NCBI GenBank assembly: GCA_028023455.1
Contig: JAQFVV010012404.1
Coordinates: forward strand, 13,317,421-13,381,420
Length of the DNA: 64,000 nt
DNA from: Epiperipatus broadwayi
Lineage: Eukaryota; Onychophora; Udeonychophora; Euonychophora; Peripatidae
Reading direction: 5' to 3'
Shown here: positions 1 to 11,452 of the stretch, in pieces
Numbering within the stretch: position 1 is the first letter of the stretch
Layout: every line of letters begins with the position of its first letter
Translations under genes and position numbers: made by a program
Notes under the pieces: model-generated
Told to the model about the DNA's origin: nothing
Databases searched by the model: none
The model's input: the letters and a program-made list of their open reading frames with translations, nothing else

Positions 1-1123
1 TGCTGTGAACTTGATTTTAATAGGATTTTGTTTTTTTCCTGGTTGCTGCTTTAATTGAGAATATTTTCAGCCAGCCAGATATGAGGTTTCTTGAGGAGGT
101 TTAATGCTTAGTATTCCAAAGTATTTTTCTTTAAGACATTTAGATATTAAAAGCAGATTTTCAAGTTGTTAAGCAGGCATTATTTTCATGGGCAGGTTTG
201 CTATTTCACTGGACTCAGGTTAGAGAAAGTTGCATGATTCTGATGATGACTAGCACTGCATTTTTGATTCTGGATACATAATAAATTGACTGATAGAACT
301 CACTGATAGATTGAACTGAACTCTTTCTCAGCTGTAACCTCAACTGATTGTCCGATAAAAAACTGGACTATTTATTAATAAGACATGGTGTCATTTTGAT
401 GTCCACCAGTGATATCTGTTGTCAAAATTCCTTCCTTGTTTTTTGATTGCATTCATCTAGATAAGCTTTTAATTACATGTTGTTGGACATTCTTTAATTA
501 GCAGCCATTGCAAACTTATTGTTGTTGATTTTTGTTTAATTCATAGCCATCACAAAACTTGTTGTTTTGTAGATTTTTAACTTAGTAGCCATCACTGAGT
601 GTTTTTTAATTTTTTAACTTTCATTTATTCCATTTTAACACACACACACATTTTGCTATGTTTACAATCGCACACATATTTTACTATTCCTTATACTTAA
701 CATTAATCATCATTTATGCACATGTATATTTTATTTTAATAAACTCAATATTAGTTTTAAGATTGCTTTTCTTTCTTTATCTTAAAAGAGATATTTTTTA
801 CTTATTTGAAAATCAACTTCTTTTAATTTTCCCCGTAAGTTTGAATTAATTGTTTTTTTAGCAAAAAACTCTTTAACTTCTTTTATAAACTTTTAACTTA
901 ACATTTCTAAAGCAAACCCCCTTCCCCTTCTAATTAATTAATTGTAACTTTTATTTCAATTACTCATAATAGAAAAAAACCCTCTTTGACTTTTAATTTT
1001 ATGTTTCGAAAACAAACTGCAATAAACAACTCTTTAAACTTTTACATACTGTTTTCTTTTAATGAACTGTATTTTATTTTAATAATTTTTAGACAAAATT
1101 AGATATATGTACCAATACAATCT
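1..1123. other. AT-rich DNA, no gene recognised
   Basis: The stretch is AT-rich with scattered T-rich words such as the repeated 'gccatcac' context near 500-600 and a short (CA)n at about 640-650. A short open stretch after an AG at 69-70 ends in a stop at 102-104 and could be a last exon, but it is far too short to support. Nothing else is recognised. Confidence 0.5.
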
Positions 1124-1139
1124 TGGTACAATATATATA

Positions 1140-2247
1140 CACCTGGTTCTCGTTTTACGCAATAGATAGTTTCCTCAGAAAACACGCGCAAACGAAATCA
1201 CGCAAAAATAGACATAACTTACATTGAAAAAGGGGGGATGCGGTCTGTGATTTTTCAAAATTCACGTAAAAGCAAAGCACCAACGTAAAATTACTTTAAA
1301 ATTCACGCAAAAAAAAAAAAAGGAAATAAAATATGACTAATAAAAAATTTCAAATTTGAAAAAAATTGATACAAGACAAACTTTTTTTAACTATAATATT
1401 TAATTTTATTCAAAATAATATATTTTTATGCATAATTTACAGTACAGTAATTTACATTTTTTATACACATTTTAATTATTATCGCTATTTGCCGAAAAAC
1501 AAGTTCGTTTGCAAACTGGTAAAAAATCAATTTTTCACAAGAGGAAATACAACTAGTGCCAACTTCACACTCATGTTGTGTCAATGGTTTTCTGGTGACA
1601 ACGTAATTAGTAATTAATCTTTGAGATGATGATTTTATTAATTGTTTATGAAACTAACAACTAAAAATTAAATTCTTATTTTTGTCTTTAATTTTTTAAT
1701 TTTCAATTCCGTTTAAAAATCAAATTTCACATCACATTAATTTCAAGTCGCTGTAATTTTTAAATTGTTAATTACAATTAAAAATCAGATTTTAATTTTT
1801 AATTGTCAAATTTAATTGTGCCCACTGCTATTACTCACCTTTTAAAAATAAACTTGTGGACACTAAATGATTAATAATTGATTACGTTCTTTTTTAAAAA
1901 GCAAAAACAGAATGTGATTTAAAATGCAAAATTAACATGCACAATGTTTGAACAAATTTACATTATAATCTTGTAAAATTTAATGTGTGTATACATAAAA
2001 TGTGGAAATCATGATTTTAATTTCATTATTGCATAAAATCTTACTATTATAAAGCACTGAAAATATTAAAATTACTAAGATGAAAGTCGAATTCCAATAA
2101 TATGCTATTACTTTCAATATAACGTAAGTGCACGAAATTTATTATTTAAAGTAATAGTGCATTATCGGAGTTTAACTTCCGGTGAAACATGAATCGCATA
2201 ATTTCAAAATCATGTTAAATAAGTCCACGTAAAAAGAGACCCAGGTG
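1140..2247. mobile_element. pogo/Tigger-like MITE with TA target duplication
   Basis: The two ends form an inverted repeat. The left end at 1140-1159 reads CACCTGGTTCTCGTTTTACG and the reverse complement of the right end at 2228-2247 reads CACCTGGGTCTCTTTTTACG, 18 of 20 identical. Both ends are flanked by TA, and the inverted similarity continues through the flanking (TA)n into TGGTACAA on each side (1124-1131 and 2257-2264). The left interior repeats short 'acgc' words (ctcgttttacgc, cacgcgc, cacgcaaaa), a texture known from pogo/Tigger ends. The element is 1108 bp and has no transposase ORF, so it is non-autonomous. The superfamily assignment rests on the TA duplication and the style of the ends, and is an inference. 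Confidence 0.7.
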
Positions 2248-2264
2248 TATATATATATTGTACC

Positions 2265-4342
2265 AGACCATTACTTCCCTGTGAAATTCTGCTTCTAATC
2301 TTGCACTGAGCATAAAGTGATCAAGATTTAACAGGGAAAGAAATGGATACCAATTTAGCCAATTGTCTGTACTCATAACATATTGGTACCTGCAGCTAAA
2401 CTGATAGAAAGAGTGAATTGACAGGGTTCTGTCAATTAAAAACCCCTTTAGTTAATAACTTTACTCGAATGCCCTAATGTTTAGGACCTATGATAAGTAC
2501 ACATCTTTGAAAAGTCTATTTACTAATAGCTTTTGCGCACCACTTCTAGAAAAAATAAAAATGAATTTTCCCCTCCTAGAAGGATATGCAGTACCATATG
2601 TACAGTGGAGCATGAGAATAAGATTTAACACCCGATAAAGCAATATCCATGTGCCTAGCTCAGTACACTCTACATCTAGGGTCTTTAATGGATAAGTTAA
2701 AGATATGTGATTGATGAGGAAAAAGTACATTTTTATAAACTAAATAATAATACAAAAAACAAAACAAATTTAATATTATGATTCAATATTTATTTAATCC
2801 CAGATACCCACCACCGTTTTATACTTATAATGATATAGTAATTAAAAAAAACTAAATAATTAATTGTTATCACAAACCTGTATATATATTTGATGCATTG
2901 AAATAGATAAAAATAAATACAATTTTAAATGAACATGAAGAATAATAAATCCCTTTTCTGAGTTTTTCAGAGAAAAGCAAAATACATAAAATGACACATA
3001 ATAAAAATATACAAAAAATAAAATAAAATACATGAGTTTATTATATGTGTATTTGTGTACAATATTTCTCTGTTAATTGAATGTTTATTTTAAATTGGTG
3101 TGTGTGGGTATTCTATGCTCAGACCCAATTTCCATTATTAATATAGCACATTTATATATTCATTGTTCTTAATATATACAAATTTACACGAGTATTTGCT
3201 GTAATGTTCTTTACAGCAGATTTTGTGCATGGACATTTGATAATGCCTGGCACAATATATATATGCAGAATGAAATAATTCACTTCTCATAAAACTTATT
3301 AAATGCCAAATAGTGAATTAAGAAAAGTTAAATATTTTATGAATTGCAAAATGATGTATTCTGGCTAATTTAATACTGCCCGTGGGACCAAAGTGTCATA
3401 ATCCCTGATGATAGGAGGTGTGATAATTTAATGTTCATCTATACATAATGCCTGCTTAGACATCAAATAATTGTATTGAACCTCAGTATGGCTATAGAAT
3501 GAAATAACAACATAAAGAAGGAAATAATGTCAGTACAAGCAAGCCACCAAGGATTTCCTGAGAGCAATGCATTACTTGCAGAGGAAAGATGACTGGAACA
3601 GCTATGAAGTGTGCCTATGAGGGACAGTGCTTGCCAAATCCATGAACTGTATTCTGAATAATTTGGGGAAAGTTTTAAATTGCTATGTATTATTTTTTTT
3701 GTACATTGGTAGAATTTTGTTTTCATTTCACTTTCACATTTGTGAACAAAATATGTACCACTTGGAACAGTCCATTGTAGCTAGAATCGAGAAAGCACAG
3801 AGGGGGAAGGTTGTTAAAATCAACATTTTTTTATTAAATCAAATTTAAGTTAGCTCCGCCTCCATGGTGGGTTGACATTGGGTATTTTCATCTTTAAGAG
3901 AATATTTTATTTGATATTGTTTCATATTAAGACCATACCCTTCTACAGAACAGAGTTTGTTTGTTTGTTTATCTTTTGTTTTGTTAACTAACGATGTTTA
4001 TATATATATTTTTTCAATATGGATGACTAATGTTCTTGAGTGAATGTTCTTTTTTATATATTGTAGGAACCTTGTACACAGTTAAGAGGGAGTCCTGCAT
4101 AATAAACAGAATGTCTACCATTGGAAATGAACTACAGAGCTAATGCATATATCTTAAATATAATATTGTAAATAGTCAGCTACCTTTGCATTCATTATAG
4201 TGATGAACTAATAATTTTTCTTTTGTTATATTTTTTCTACTTTGTAAATATCTTTAGTGTTTCAGCATGTATATCTATCATGGAAAGGGTTAGGTTAATA
4301 AATATGTTTATTTGTCAATATGATAAAGATACATAATTGATG
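2265..4342. other. AT-rich DNA, no gene recognised
   Basis: No domain or transposon end was recognised. About 3460-3660 and 4050-4300 are less AT-biased than their surroundings. The second part has AATAAA-like signals at about 4298 and 4438, so it could be 3' untranslated DNA of a plus-strand gene, but no coding exon supports that. Confidence 0.4.

Positions 4343-4381
<39 letters not shown>
4343..4381. repeat. Compound (CA)n(TA)n microsatellite
   Basis: About nine CA units run directly into about ten TA units. Confidence 0.95.
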
Positions 4382-5144
4382 TATTTTCTTTTTTTTAGCA
4401 TGTTACAAGACTTTGGAATTTTTATTTTGTTAGTCAAATAAATCTTGTTCAATTGATTTTCATTAACTGGTCTGTAGTTCGTCAGAATTATTTATCCATC
4501 CATCAATTCATAACTGGACATATATATGCACCCACACAATGTTTTCTTTTACATGATAATACAATAGTATGATTAGATAAGTCTTCCACTCAATTGGAAT
4601 CACACCATAATGCAGTGGTTGCTGTATAGAATAAAGTCAACCCTGAAGGGAGCTGAAGGCAACATTCTCCCTGGGTTTGAATTCCAAGGTGTAATGGAAT
4701 CTGAAAGAGGGTTGAGGAATGGATGAACTGGCCTAAATTGTATCTAAATTTAATGAGTATACCTAGAGATAACCCATTGGAGGTACACATGATCATTAGT
4801 TAGTTACTTCAGGTTAGTAGCAGCATCCTATCTGAAAATCCTAGGTCTGACCATAGTTAGATGTGTTTCCTTTCTTCTGGTAGAAAATCTAGGCTGTTAC
4901 AATATATATGTATGCATACATATGGGAGCAGAATTACATTAAACTGATGCATTTTATTAATCTATGTTAAGTTTTCTACTCAAGTCAAATAAAATAATTA
5001 GATGATAAAGTATTATGATGATGTGATAAATAATCACTGATTAATTAGATACTGCTTTCTTTTCCTAATTTCTTAAACAATTTATTCTAGCATCTTAATC
5101 TTACAATAACATTCTATCATGTATTTATAATGTTTTTATCCTTG

Positions 5145-5179
<35 letters not shown>

Positions 5180-8100
5180 GTGTTTCAGATCTGATTTATT
5201 TTTATATCATTTATTTGTAATAAAATAAATGTATGAAATAATAAAGCTAAATTATATAATACATAGAATAATTTTGATAAATATTACATATTGTTTCTGT
5301 GAATTAAAAATATAATTCAATTATATATTCTATGTGATATATATAATAATAGTATACAGAAAATAAAATGATACATATATAATTAATTGGTTTTGTAATA
5401 TAAATAAAAGCCACAAAATAAATTGTCTAAAAACAAGAACAATTATAATGTTCAGATAAAAAAACTTTATAAAAAATAAAATCAAAAAAAAAATGATAAA
5501 AAAGTTTACTGTAAATGAATTTCCAATTACTATATTTAAAAACACTATTAGTAAAGTAAAAAATGTAATCAGAAAAATGAAACAAAAAGATGATAAAAAC
5601 AAAGTAGAAAACAATAATAAACCTTTAAAAATTATATTAAACAAAAACCATACAAAAATAGCAATATTAATAATCATCTATTTGTAAAGTAACAAGTAAG
5701 ATAATTCTAATTTTAAAAAGAAAAAAAGGAGAAACAGAGAAAACTGCTTTACAAATAAGTTTTGTGGATGATTATATAAACCATTGTGTGAATAACAAAT
5801 ATATCCTTATATAAAACATGGTGATCTATTTTTCTATTTACTTGATATTTTGGGGCATTATGTTTTTAATTTCTTCAATAGAAAACTTTTTTTCTGAAAT
5901 ACTTCAATTCCATGTCAAATTGCAGTGCTTCCACGTATTCTATTCTTTGCAATGGAAACTCTTGACATTATACTTATTAAGAATTTGAGATACTACTGCT
6001 AACGTTCAAATTCATCATGAACATCCTTTTATGTAATCATGCATTATTCATTAATCTTAAGGTTGAATACAGCAAAGGAGTAATTTTAAAGTAACTCTTT
6101 AATATCACATCCATAAAATTAAACAACATAATGATTGGTTTTATGATCTTTCCACAGCACTTTTAAAATTATATGAAACATGCTTGTGCAAATATGATGT
6201 TCAGGTTTTACATCCATACAATAATTTGGATAAAATTACAGCCCTATATATAGCTAACATAATTGCAGTAGTTGTGATAAAATATTCAATCTTTTAATTT
6301 TTTTTAAAAGCAGCAGCACATTGGAGGCTCTGTTGTAGCTTGACATGCAAATCTATTTTTTTTGCTTATAAAACTACTAAGATATTTAAACTGATTTGCA
6401 TTCTCAAATTAAAATCCATTCTAGCTAAAATTTGCTGAGAATTTTTTTTCACTCACTAATTGATTACAGAACTTAAGTTTTAACATTTATTAATAAACCA
6501 AATTCTTTATATTGTAACATTTTTTCATATTTTGATAGGCCATTAATTATGCACTAGGGTGCATGAGTTAATCAAGCTATGAAGGACAAAAATATTTCAC
6601 TTATATTTTTAAAAAACATAAATATATTTTCTGATTAACTCAACCTAAGAATTATTATGATTTCAATTGCTGGCAGAATCAGTTTTTAATTTATAAAAGA
6701 GGGCACCAAAGTCATTAGACTCAATATTGTAATTAGTGAATTATTGGTTTTTATGCTGGGTTTGGAAAAAGATAAGGGGGATTTAGATATAAAGGTTATA
6801 GAGTTGACAAAGATTATGCTGTGGAAATGGGATAGAGCAGATTATGGGTAAATTTAGAGTGGGGAATGTAAAATAAAGTGGGTAACAGGTTTACTTTGTT
6901 TAAGGAGAAGCCATAATACATCACATCACATCACATCAATTCTGCATCAAGCATATCGTAACTTATAAAGTAATAATTACAAGATCTGTATTAAGATTTG
7001 CTGTCAATTTTTTTTAAGAAAAATATTCTTCCTGGACTTAATTAAGAAATAAAAATATTGGCAAGGTAATTTATACACTACTCTAAAACTAAATAATAAA
7101 AATCTAACACTCAAAATTAACAACATAACTAACTAAAAAAATTAGCATATACAATAAAAGTTTTTTTTATATTATTAGTAAAGATTTATTACAACACATT
7201 AAGCATTTAAACACCTATAATAATAAAATTGTAATATTGGAAAGAAATACATGCATACTCTGATAATTATTTTAAACATTTGAATTCAAATATCACACTT
7301 TGAAGTAATAGATAACTAATGTCTTCTTTTTGGACATGGTAACAATTTATTATTTAAAATTCAGTTTGCAAATCTTTTATCTAGATAGAAATTATGGCCA
7401 TTAACTTACTGATAAGTTTCAAGTGTTTACATAGGTGATTGATCTCCTTAGTAGTCTAATTCCTTTCAATGGATAGTCCACAGTACTATTTTATATGGTT
7501 GAATTTCTTCCATATCTCTGATCCTAATCGAGGTAAGGTTAGATGAAGGTTTAGGTGACTTTTTCTGAGACAAAGTGTTGGTGAATGATCTGGTTCTACT
7601 TTCACATGGAGAATATGTTCAGTTTAGATCTAAGTGGCAATATTTTATTCTTAATTCAAAATTAAATGCTGCACATGTGAAACTGCCCAAAACACAGATG
7701 AAAAAAGTCCCTTTCCAACTTGTCCACTCCTTTTATAGTCCAGGTCATTTTTGAGAAGTCCTGTGCATATTTTCTTCATCCTTTGTTTTATTAATTATTC
7801 TATAATCTTCCACTATTTTTTTTCAGCTACAAAGTTTTTTTTTTTGTGGATTATTTTTGCCATCTTCAATTAGTTTTGGAAACTTTGATTGTAATCTGTG
7901 TGTGGAATGTCTTTTCACTATCTGAATTAATTAATCTGTATGCACTTTTCAATATCAACATTATTTTGACTAAATTACATAGATAAATAAGAGAAACAAA
8001 AATGAACTTTCATTGTATGTTTTTTTTTTTTAAAAATTATACTACTTAAAAAAATTAAATATCATCTTTTAAATGGTTTTTGCATTTTACTCTCTTTGAA

Positions 8101-8264
8101 GAATTTTTTTTTTTAAATATTACACAATGCCAAATATATATTTGTACCATCTAAAAAATGGTACAATACCAACCACCGGGGCCAGGGAAACAAGAATATA
8201 AATGGGTCTGAGCTAATTTTATTCTCCATACATTAATCTTCATAGAGACCTTCTATACCATGTC
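4382..8264. other. AT-rich DNA, no gene recognised
   Basis: It holds a (TA)n tract at about 5147-5176, a short (CATCA)n run near 6922-6938, and an inverted pair TTGTACCAT / ATGGTACAA at about 8149-8166. The open frames at 5330-5690 are products of A/T-rich composition, being Ile, Phe and Lys rich on both strands. Confidence 0.5.
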
Positions 8265-8999
8265 CTGGTTTTATATGGATTCAGAGACCTAGCATTACAG
8301 GTACCCCTTTCTCCTTCACTATTTTCTAAAGTGAAGAAATTTAGGCCATCCTTTTGGGTGATTTGGTAAGGCCCATTGTACAAGTTTTGGAATTTTTTGA
8401 AAATATGTTTTCCCAGTTTGACTCACAGGGTTTACTTTGACCCATGCTGCATCTCTTTTTTTAAACTTGTCAGTCCTGACTCCTTATTGCAGTGTCCAGA
8501 GCTTGGCGCTGTGTTCCAATTTTGCCTTTGCCTCTTCTTGATCTCTTCTTTTATCAATATTTTCTGAGATAGTGGGTAATGTGGATTTAAATAATTGAGG
8601 TATTGCTTCTACAAATTGAAGTCCTATAGGTGCAAACCCTGTGAATTTATTATGGGTCCAATTTATAAAATTTATTACACAAGAAAGCTGTTTCAGCCAT
8701 CTTCTATGGTTAGAAGCAGTATATACTCTGAAGAAGCATCCCAACTCTCTCATCATCCACTCACATGGGTTGGACTGCAGATTCCATATGGATGACAATA
8801 CATGTTTTAGCTCCATCCTTTCTATCCACTCTTGCCATTCATATGATGTGAAAGATATATCATGGTCTGACATAATAGCCCTAGGTCTACCTACTTTTTC
8901 AAAGTATTGCATTTCAAGAAGCTGTGGCATTCCTAGTATTTGCCTGAGACACTGGATATGTGGAAACCCACTTTGAAAAAATGTCATATACCACTAGTA
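8265..8999 (-). pseudogene. Gypsy integrase, core and C-terminal GPY/F part
   Basis: This is the continuation of the integrase after the insertion. It starts with VLVVYDIFSKWVSTYP, then shifts frame into an open 167-codon stretch (8484-8987) with GRPRAIMSDHDISFTS, IWNLQSNPCEWMMREL and INWTHNKFTGFAP. The catalytic Asp in SDHD and Glu in NPCEW are about 35 residues apart, as in the DDE integrase family. After another shift the C-terminal module reads KKFQNLYNGPYQIT and ends near RSLNPYKT at about 8270. GPY/F modules are typical of Ty3/Gypsy integrases. Frameshifts and the 1 kb insertion inactivate it. Confidence 0.88.
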
Positions 9000-9097
9000 C
9001 CTAAACAGTGAGGATTGCCAATTCCTCTACAAGCTTTATGATAAATGCTTAGCCAGAGCCAGCACTTAAAATATCTCTGTCAGGAACCCCTCCCCAA

Positions 9098-9140
9098 ACC
9101 CCTGACCATGGTTTCGTGCTTTGGCACTCCTCAGAGAGGT
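9098..9140 (-). ncRNA. Type I hammerhead ribozyme, intact core
   Basis: On the minus strand stem I is ACCTCT pairing with AGGGGT (six pairs, one G-T). The core CTGAGGA fits CUGANGA. Stem II GTGC/GCAC closes a CAAA loop. GAA is followed by stem III ACC/GGT with a two-base AT loop, then C as the cleavage-site base. Predicted cleavage falls between 9104 and 9103. All conserved core bases (C3, U4, G5, A6, G8, A9, G12, A13, A14) are present, so the motif is predicted to be able to self-cleave. Short stem III hairpins of this kind are known in Penelope-like elements and retrozymes. Confidence 0.85.
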
Positions 9141-9841
9141 GGCAGGGTAGGTTCAGACACTAGATCTAAAAATACCAACCCAAAGCTAAGCACTCAGCTA
9201 AAAGTTATCTATTGAGTGGAAAATCTGAAATTTTCAGACATCTACATATCTTCAAACCCAGCGATCCAACTCAAATAGCTATATGGGGCTGATAGATATT
9301 CAGCCATACCATATATTAGTAGTCATAGCAATATAAAATTGCATAAGACTTGTTGGCAGAGACGATAAATAGTCAAAATAAGAGTCATAGATCAATTCAA
9401 AGTTACATGACCCTATCTCTTAAGCTTGTAAGTTATAAACAGTGAGGATTGCCAATTCCTCTACAAGCTTTATGATAAATGCTTAGCCAGAGCCAGCACT
9501 TAAAATATCTCTGTCAGGAACCCCTTTGGCAATCCTCACTGTTTGTAACTTACAAGCTTAAGAGATAGGGTCATGTGATCTTTGAATTGATCTATGACTC
9601 TTATTTTGACTATTTATAGTCTCTGCCAACAAGTCTTATGCAATTTTATATTGCTATGACTACTAATATATGGTATGGCTGAAGATCTATCAGCCCCATA
9701 TAGCTATTTGAGTTGGATAGCCAGGTTTGAAGACATGTAGATGTCTGAAAATTTCAGATTTTCCACTCAATAGATAACTTTTAGCTGAGTGCTTAGCTTT
9801 GGGTTGGTATTTTTAGATCTAGTGTCTGAACCTACCCTGCC

Positions 9842-9884
9842 ACCTCTCTGAGAAGTGCCAAAGCACGAAACCATGGTCAGGGGT
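9842..9884 (+). ncRNA. Type I hammerhead ribozyme, G8 mutated
   Basis: This is the counterpart of the motif at 9098-9140 in the inverted arm. Stems I, II and III are identical, but the core reads CTGAGAA, with A in place of the catalytic G8. G8 is the general-acid nucleotide of hammerheads, so this copy is predicted to be inactive. Confidence 0.82.
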
Positions 9885-10043
9885 TTGGGAAGGCGTTCCT
9901 GACAGATATTTTAAGTGCTGGCTCTGGCTAAGCATTTATCATAAAGCTTGTAGAGGAATTGACAATCCTCACTGTTTATAACTTACAAGCTTAAAAGATA
10001 GGGTCATGTGATCTTTGAATTGATCTATGACTCTTATTTTGAC

Positions 10044-10440
10044 TACCATTAGTATATATTTCATTTTTTTAAAAGCTGGTAATGGCCCAAAAAATCAACA
10101 GCTATCAGGTCATTTGATTTGTTAGGAATGATAGGACTCAATGGTCCCTGATATGACTCATTTTCTGGTTTTGTCTTCTGACAGATTTCGCATGCACTTA
10201 CTATGCTGACAACCTGTGCTCTCATATTTGGCCAGTGGAACCATGTCCTCAATAAGCCTTCCACATTATTAACTCAATAATTTCCATACAAATGGTGGGT
10301 GTACATAATAGGTCTTTCTTGTAAACTCTCTGGTATAATCATCTTCCACTGATCCCTTTGTAGGTCAGTGATGTACCAGAGCCCTCTTCTTTCAGTCAGT
10401 ATATATTTCTGGTCTTAATTTCCAATATTTCTCTTATTTC
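10044..10440 (-). pseudogene. Gypsy integrase, N-terminal HHCC part
   Basis: Integrase inserts the element cDNA into host DNA. This segment carries the zinc-binding N-terminal domain: YTHHLYGN, then WFHWPNMRAQVV and CEICQKTKP. It is followed by the start of the catalytic core, IAVDFLGHYQLLKK, with the first catalytic Asp. A stop sits shortly after the HH pair. The core is cut just after the YILMV strand, where the fold-back element inserts (target duplication copy at 10044-10054). The reading resumes on the other side of the insertion at 8999. Confidence 0.85.
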
Positions 10441-10599
10441 ATTTTTGACTTCTAGTTGGTCAATAATTTTTTTGTAGGTGGGACATTGCTATTGCACTTT
10501 TCCCAGATGTCTCAATCCTTTTTCCACTACAGCATTCACCTCTAATTCTATATTAGAAAAACAGGTATCTTCCACCTGCAGTTGATTTTGAGTCCAAGG

Positions 10600-11450
10600 A
10601 TCAATATTCCAGATCAATATGTCAGCCACCATATTTTTGGTGCTTTTACAATACTAGACAGAATAATTAAACTCTTGGAGAAAAATGCTCTCCTGGATTA
10701 GATTACTATTTGTTAAATAACTATGGTTTAAAAATTCAGGGCTCTTACTAACAATTGCTTCCCATCCTATCAAGAATTGGTGGAACTTTTGGAATGCCCA
10801 CACCACAGCAAGGCCTCTTTCTCCAAGTTGGTTTCATACTCTTTCACCCATGATGTTCCCTTATGTAATAGTTGCAGCAGAGGCTCCATGTCAGAAGCAA
10901 AGTGTTTGTAAAATTTTTGTAGAAGTTACACAGCCCCAAAAATGACCTCACTTGTCTTGGAGTGTGAGGGGCTGGGAAATCTCTGATTGCCTGGATTTTA
11001 TCAGGGTGAAGCCTGATTTTATTCACATAGTGCCCTAAGAAATTCACTTCTGCTGCAAAACAGCTTTTTGTAAGTTAATGCAGATACCCTTCATTTTGCA
11101 CTCTTATAAAAACATCTTGAAGTGTTTTAAGTGTTCCTGAGGATTACTAAATACAATAGTCACATCAACCATATAGATATTAACTCTTTTATCTCAGGGG
11201 ACAGTATCCAGTCAAGACATTTTAACAGGACTGCTCTACTATTCTTTAGACTGAAAGGCATTCTGTTAAATTGGTATGATATACTATTATATCAAAATGC
11301 CATGTATTTCCAGTCAGCAGGGTGCAACTGGATCTGTCAATAGTTGGCAGTCACATCCAACATGGAAAATATTTTTTCCCCAGAATTTACTTACCAACTC
11401 ATTAATTGAAGGTGGAACATTTTGATCAGGCAAAAAAATTGGTGATTTTT
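10600..11450 (-). pseudogene. pol: Gypsy reverse transcriptase and RNase H, broken
   Basis: RT copies element RNA into DNA and RNase H removes the RNA strand. On the minus strand from about 11450 the palm starts with LPDQNVPPSINEL, then FSMLDV and NYWQIQLHP (with a stop in place of W). MPFSLKN, which aligns with the usual MPFGLKNAP, lies near 11265. The active-site stretch at about 11162-11176 reads YMVDV in place of the YxDD box, so one catalytic Asp is lost. The thumb follows as NFLGHYVNKIRLHPDKIQAI and RSFLGLCNFYKNF (10844-11047). RNase H traces follow: NLEKEAL near 10820 and a degraded MVADIL near 10625, which corresponds to the usual VVADALSR. Several frameshifts make it non-functional. 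Confidence 0.85.
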
Positions 11451-11452
11451 TA

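Larger units (their letters stand above)
9000..10043. mobile_element. Fold-back, retrozyme-like element with hammerheads
   Basis: A 1044 bp insertion lies in the Gypsy integrase gene. The flanking sequence TACCAYTAGTA is duplicated (8989-8999 and 10044-10054, one mismatch), an 11 bp target duplication. Left arm: a 434 bp monomer (9003-9436) followed by the first 89 bp of a second one (9437-9525). Right arm: the same material in reverse complement (9526-10043), also about 1.2 monomers. Each arm holds one hammerhead ribozyme motif, in the orientation of its monomer. There is no ORF. Tandem monomers of a few hundred bases with one type I hammerhead each are the signature of metazoan retrozymes; the head-to-head arrangement makes this copy a 1 kb hairpin. 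Retrozyme identity is an inference, while the repeat geometry and motifs are seen directly. Confidence 0.8.
8265..11450 (-). mobile_element. Decayed Ty3/Gypsy retrotransposon pol region
   Basis: Reading the minus strand from 11450 down, RT, RNase H, integrase zinc finger, integrase core and integrase C-terminal GPY/F module follow in the standard Ty3/Gypsy order (RT before integrase). Frameshifts and stop codons break the frame throughout. No gag, protease or LTR is recognisable. At the RT side the element stops abruptly against a Penelope-like fragment on the other strand. The integrase gene is interrupted by a 1.04 kb fold-back element (9000-10043). The protein is similar in style to the integrase relic at 20.86-21.29 kb (shared QSNPC, NH-GW-KQ, INWT and TGF-P motifs), so both belong to the same family. 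Confidence 0.85.

Noticed and set aside
69-104. Possible last exon after TTTTCAG with a short open frame to a stop
   Set aside because: About ten codons cannot be distinguished from chance.
3463-3726. 87-aa minus-strand frame in a less AT-rich patch
   Set aside because: No recognisable domain. The plus strand has an equally plausible short frame, and no splice or conservation evidence is available.
4610-4740. tRNA-like B-box (GGGTTTGAATTCC) suggesting a SINE
   Set aside because: No convincing A box, no A tail and no target duplication were found.
5330-5687. 115-aa hydrophobic minus-strand frame and its plus-strand partner
   Set aside because: Both strands are open because the DNA lacks G and C. 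The composition is Ile/Phe/Leu or Lys/Asn only, with no motif.
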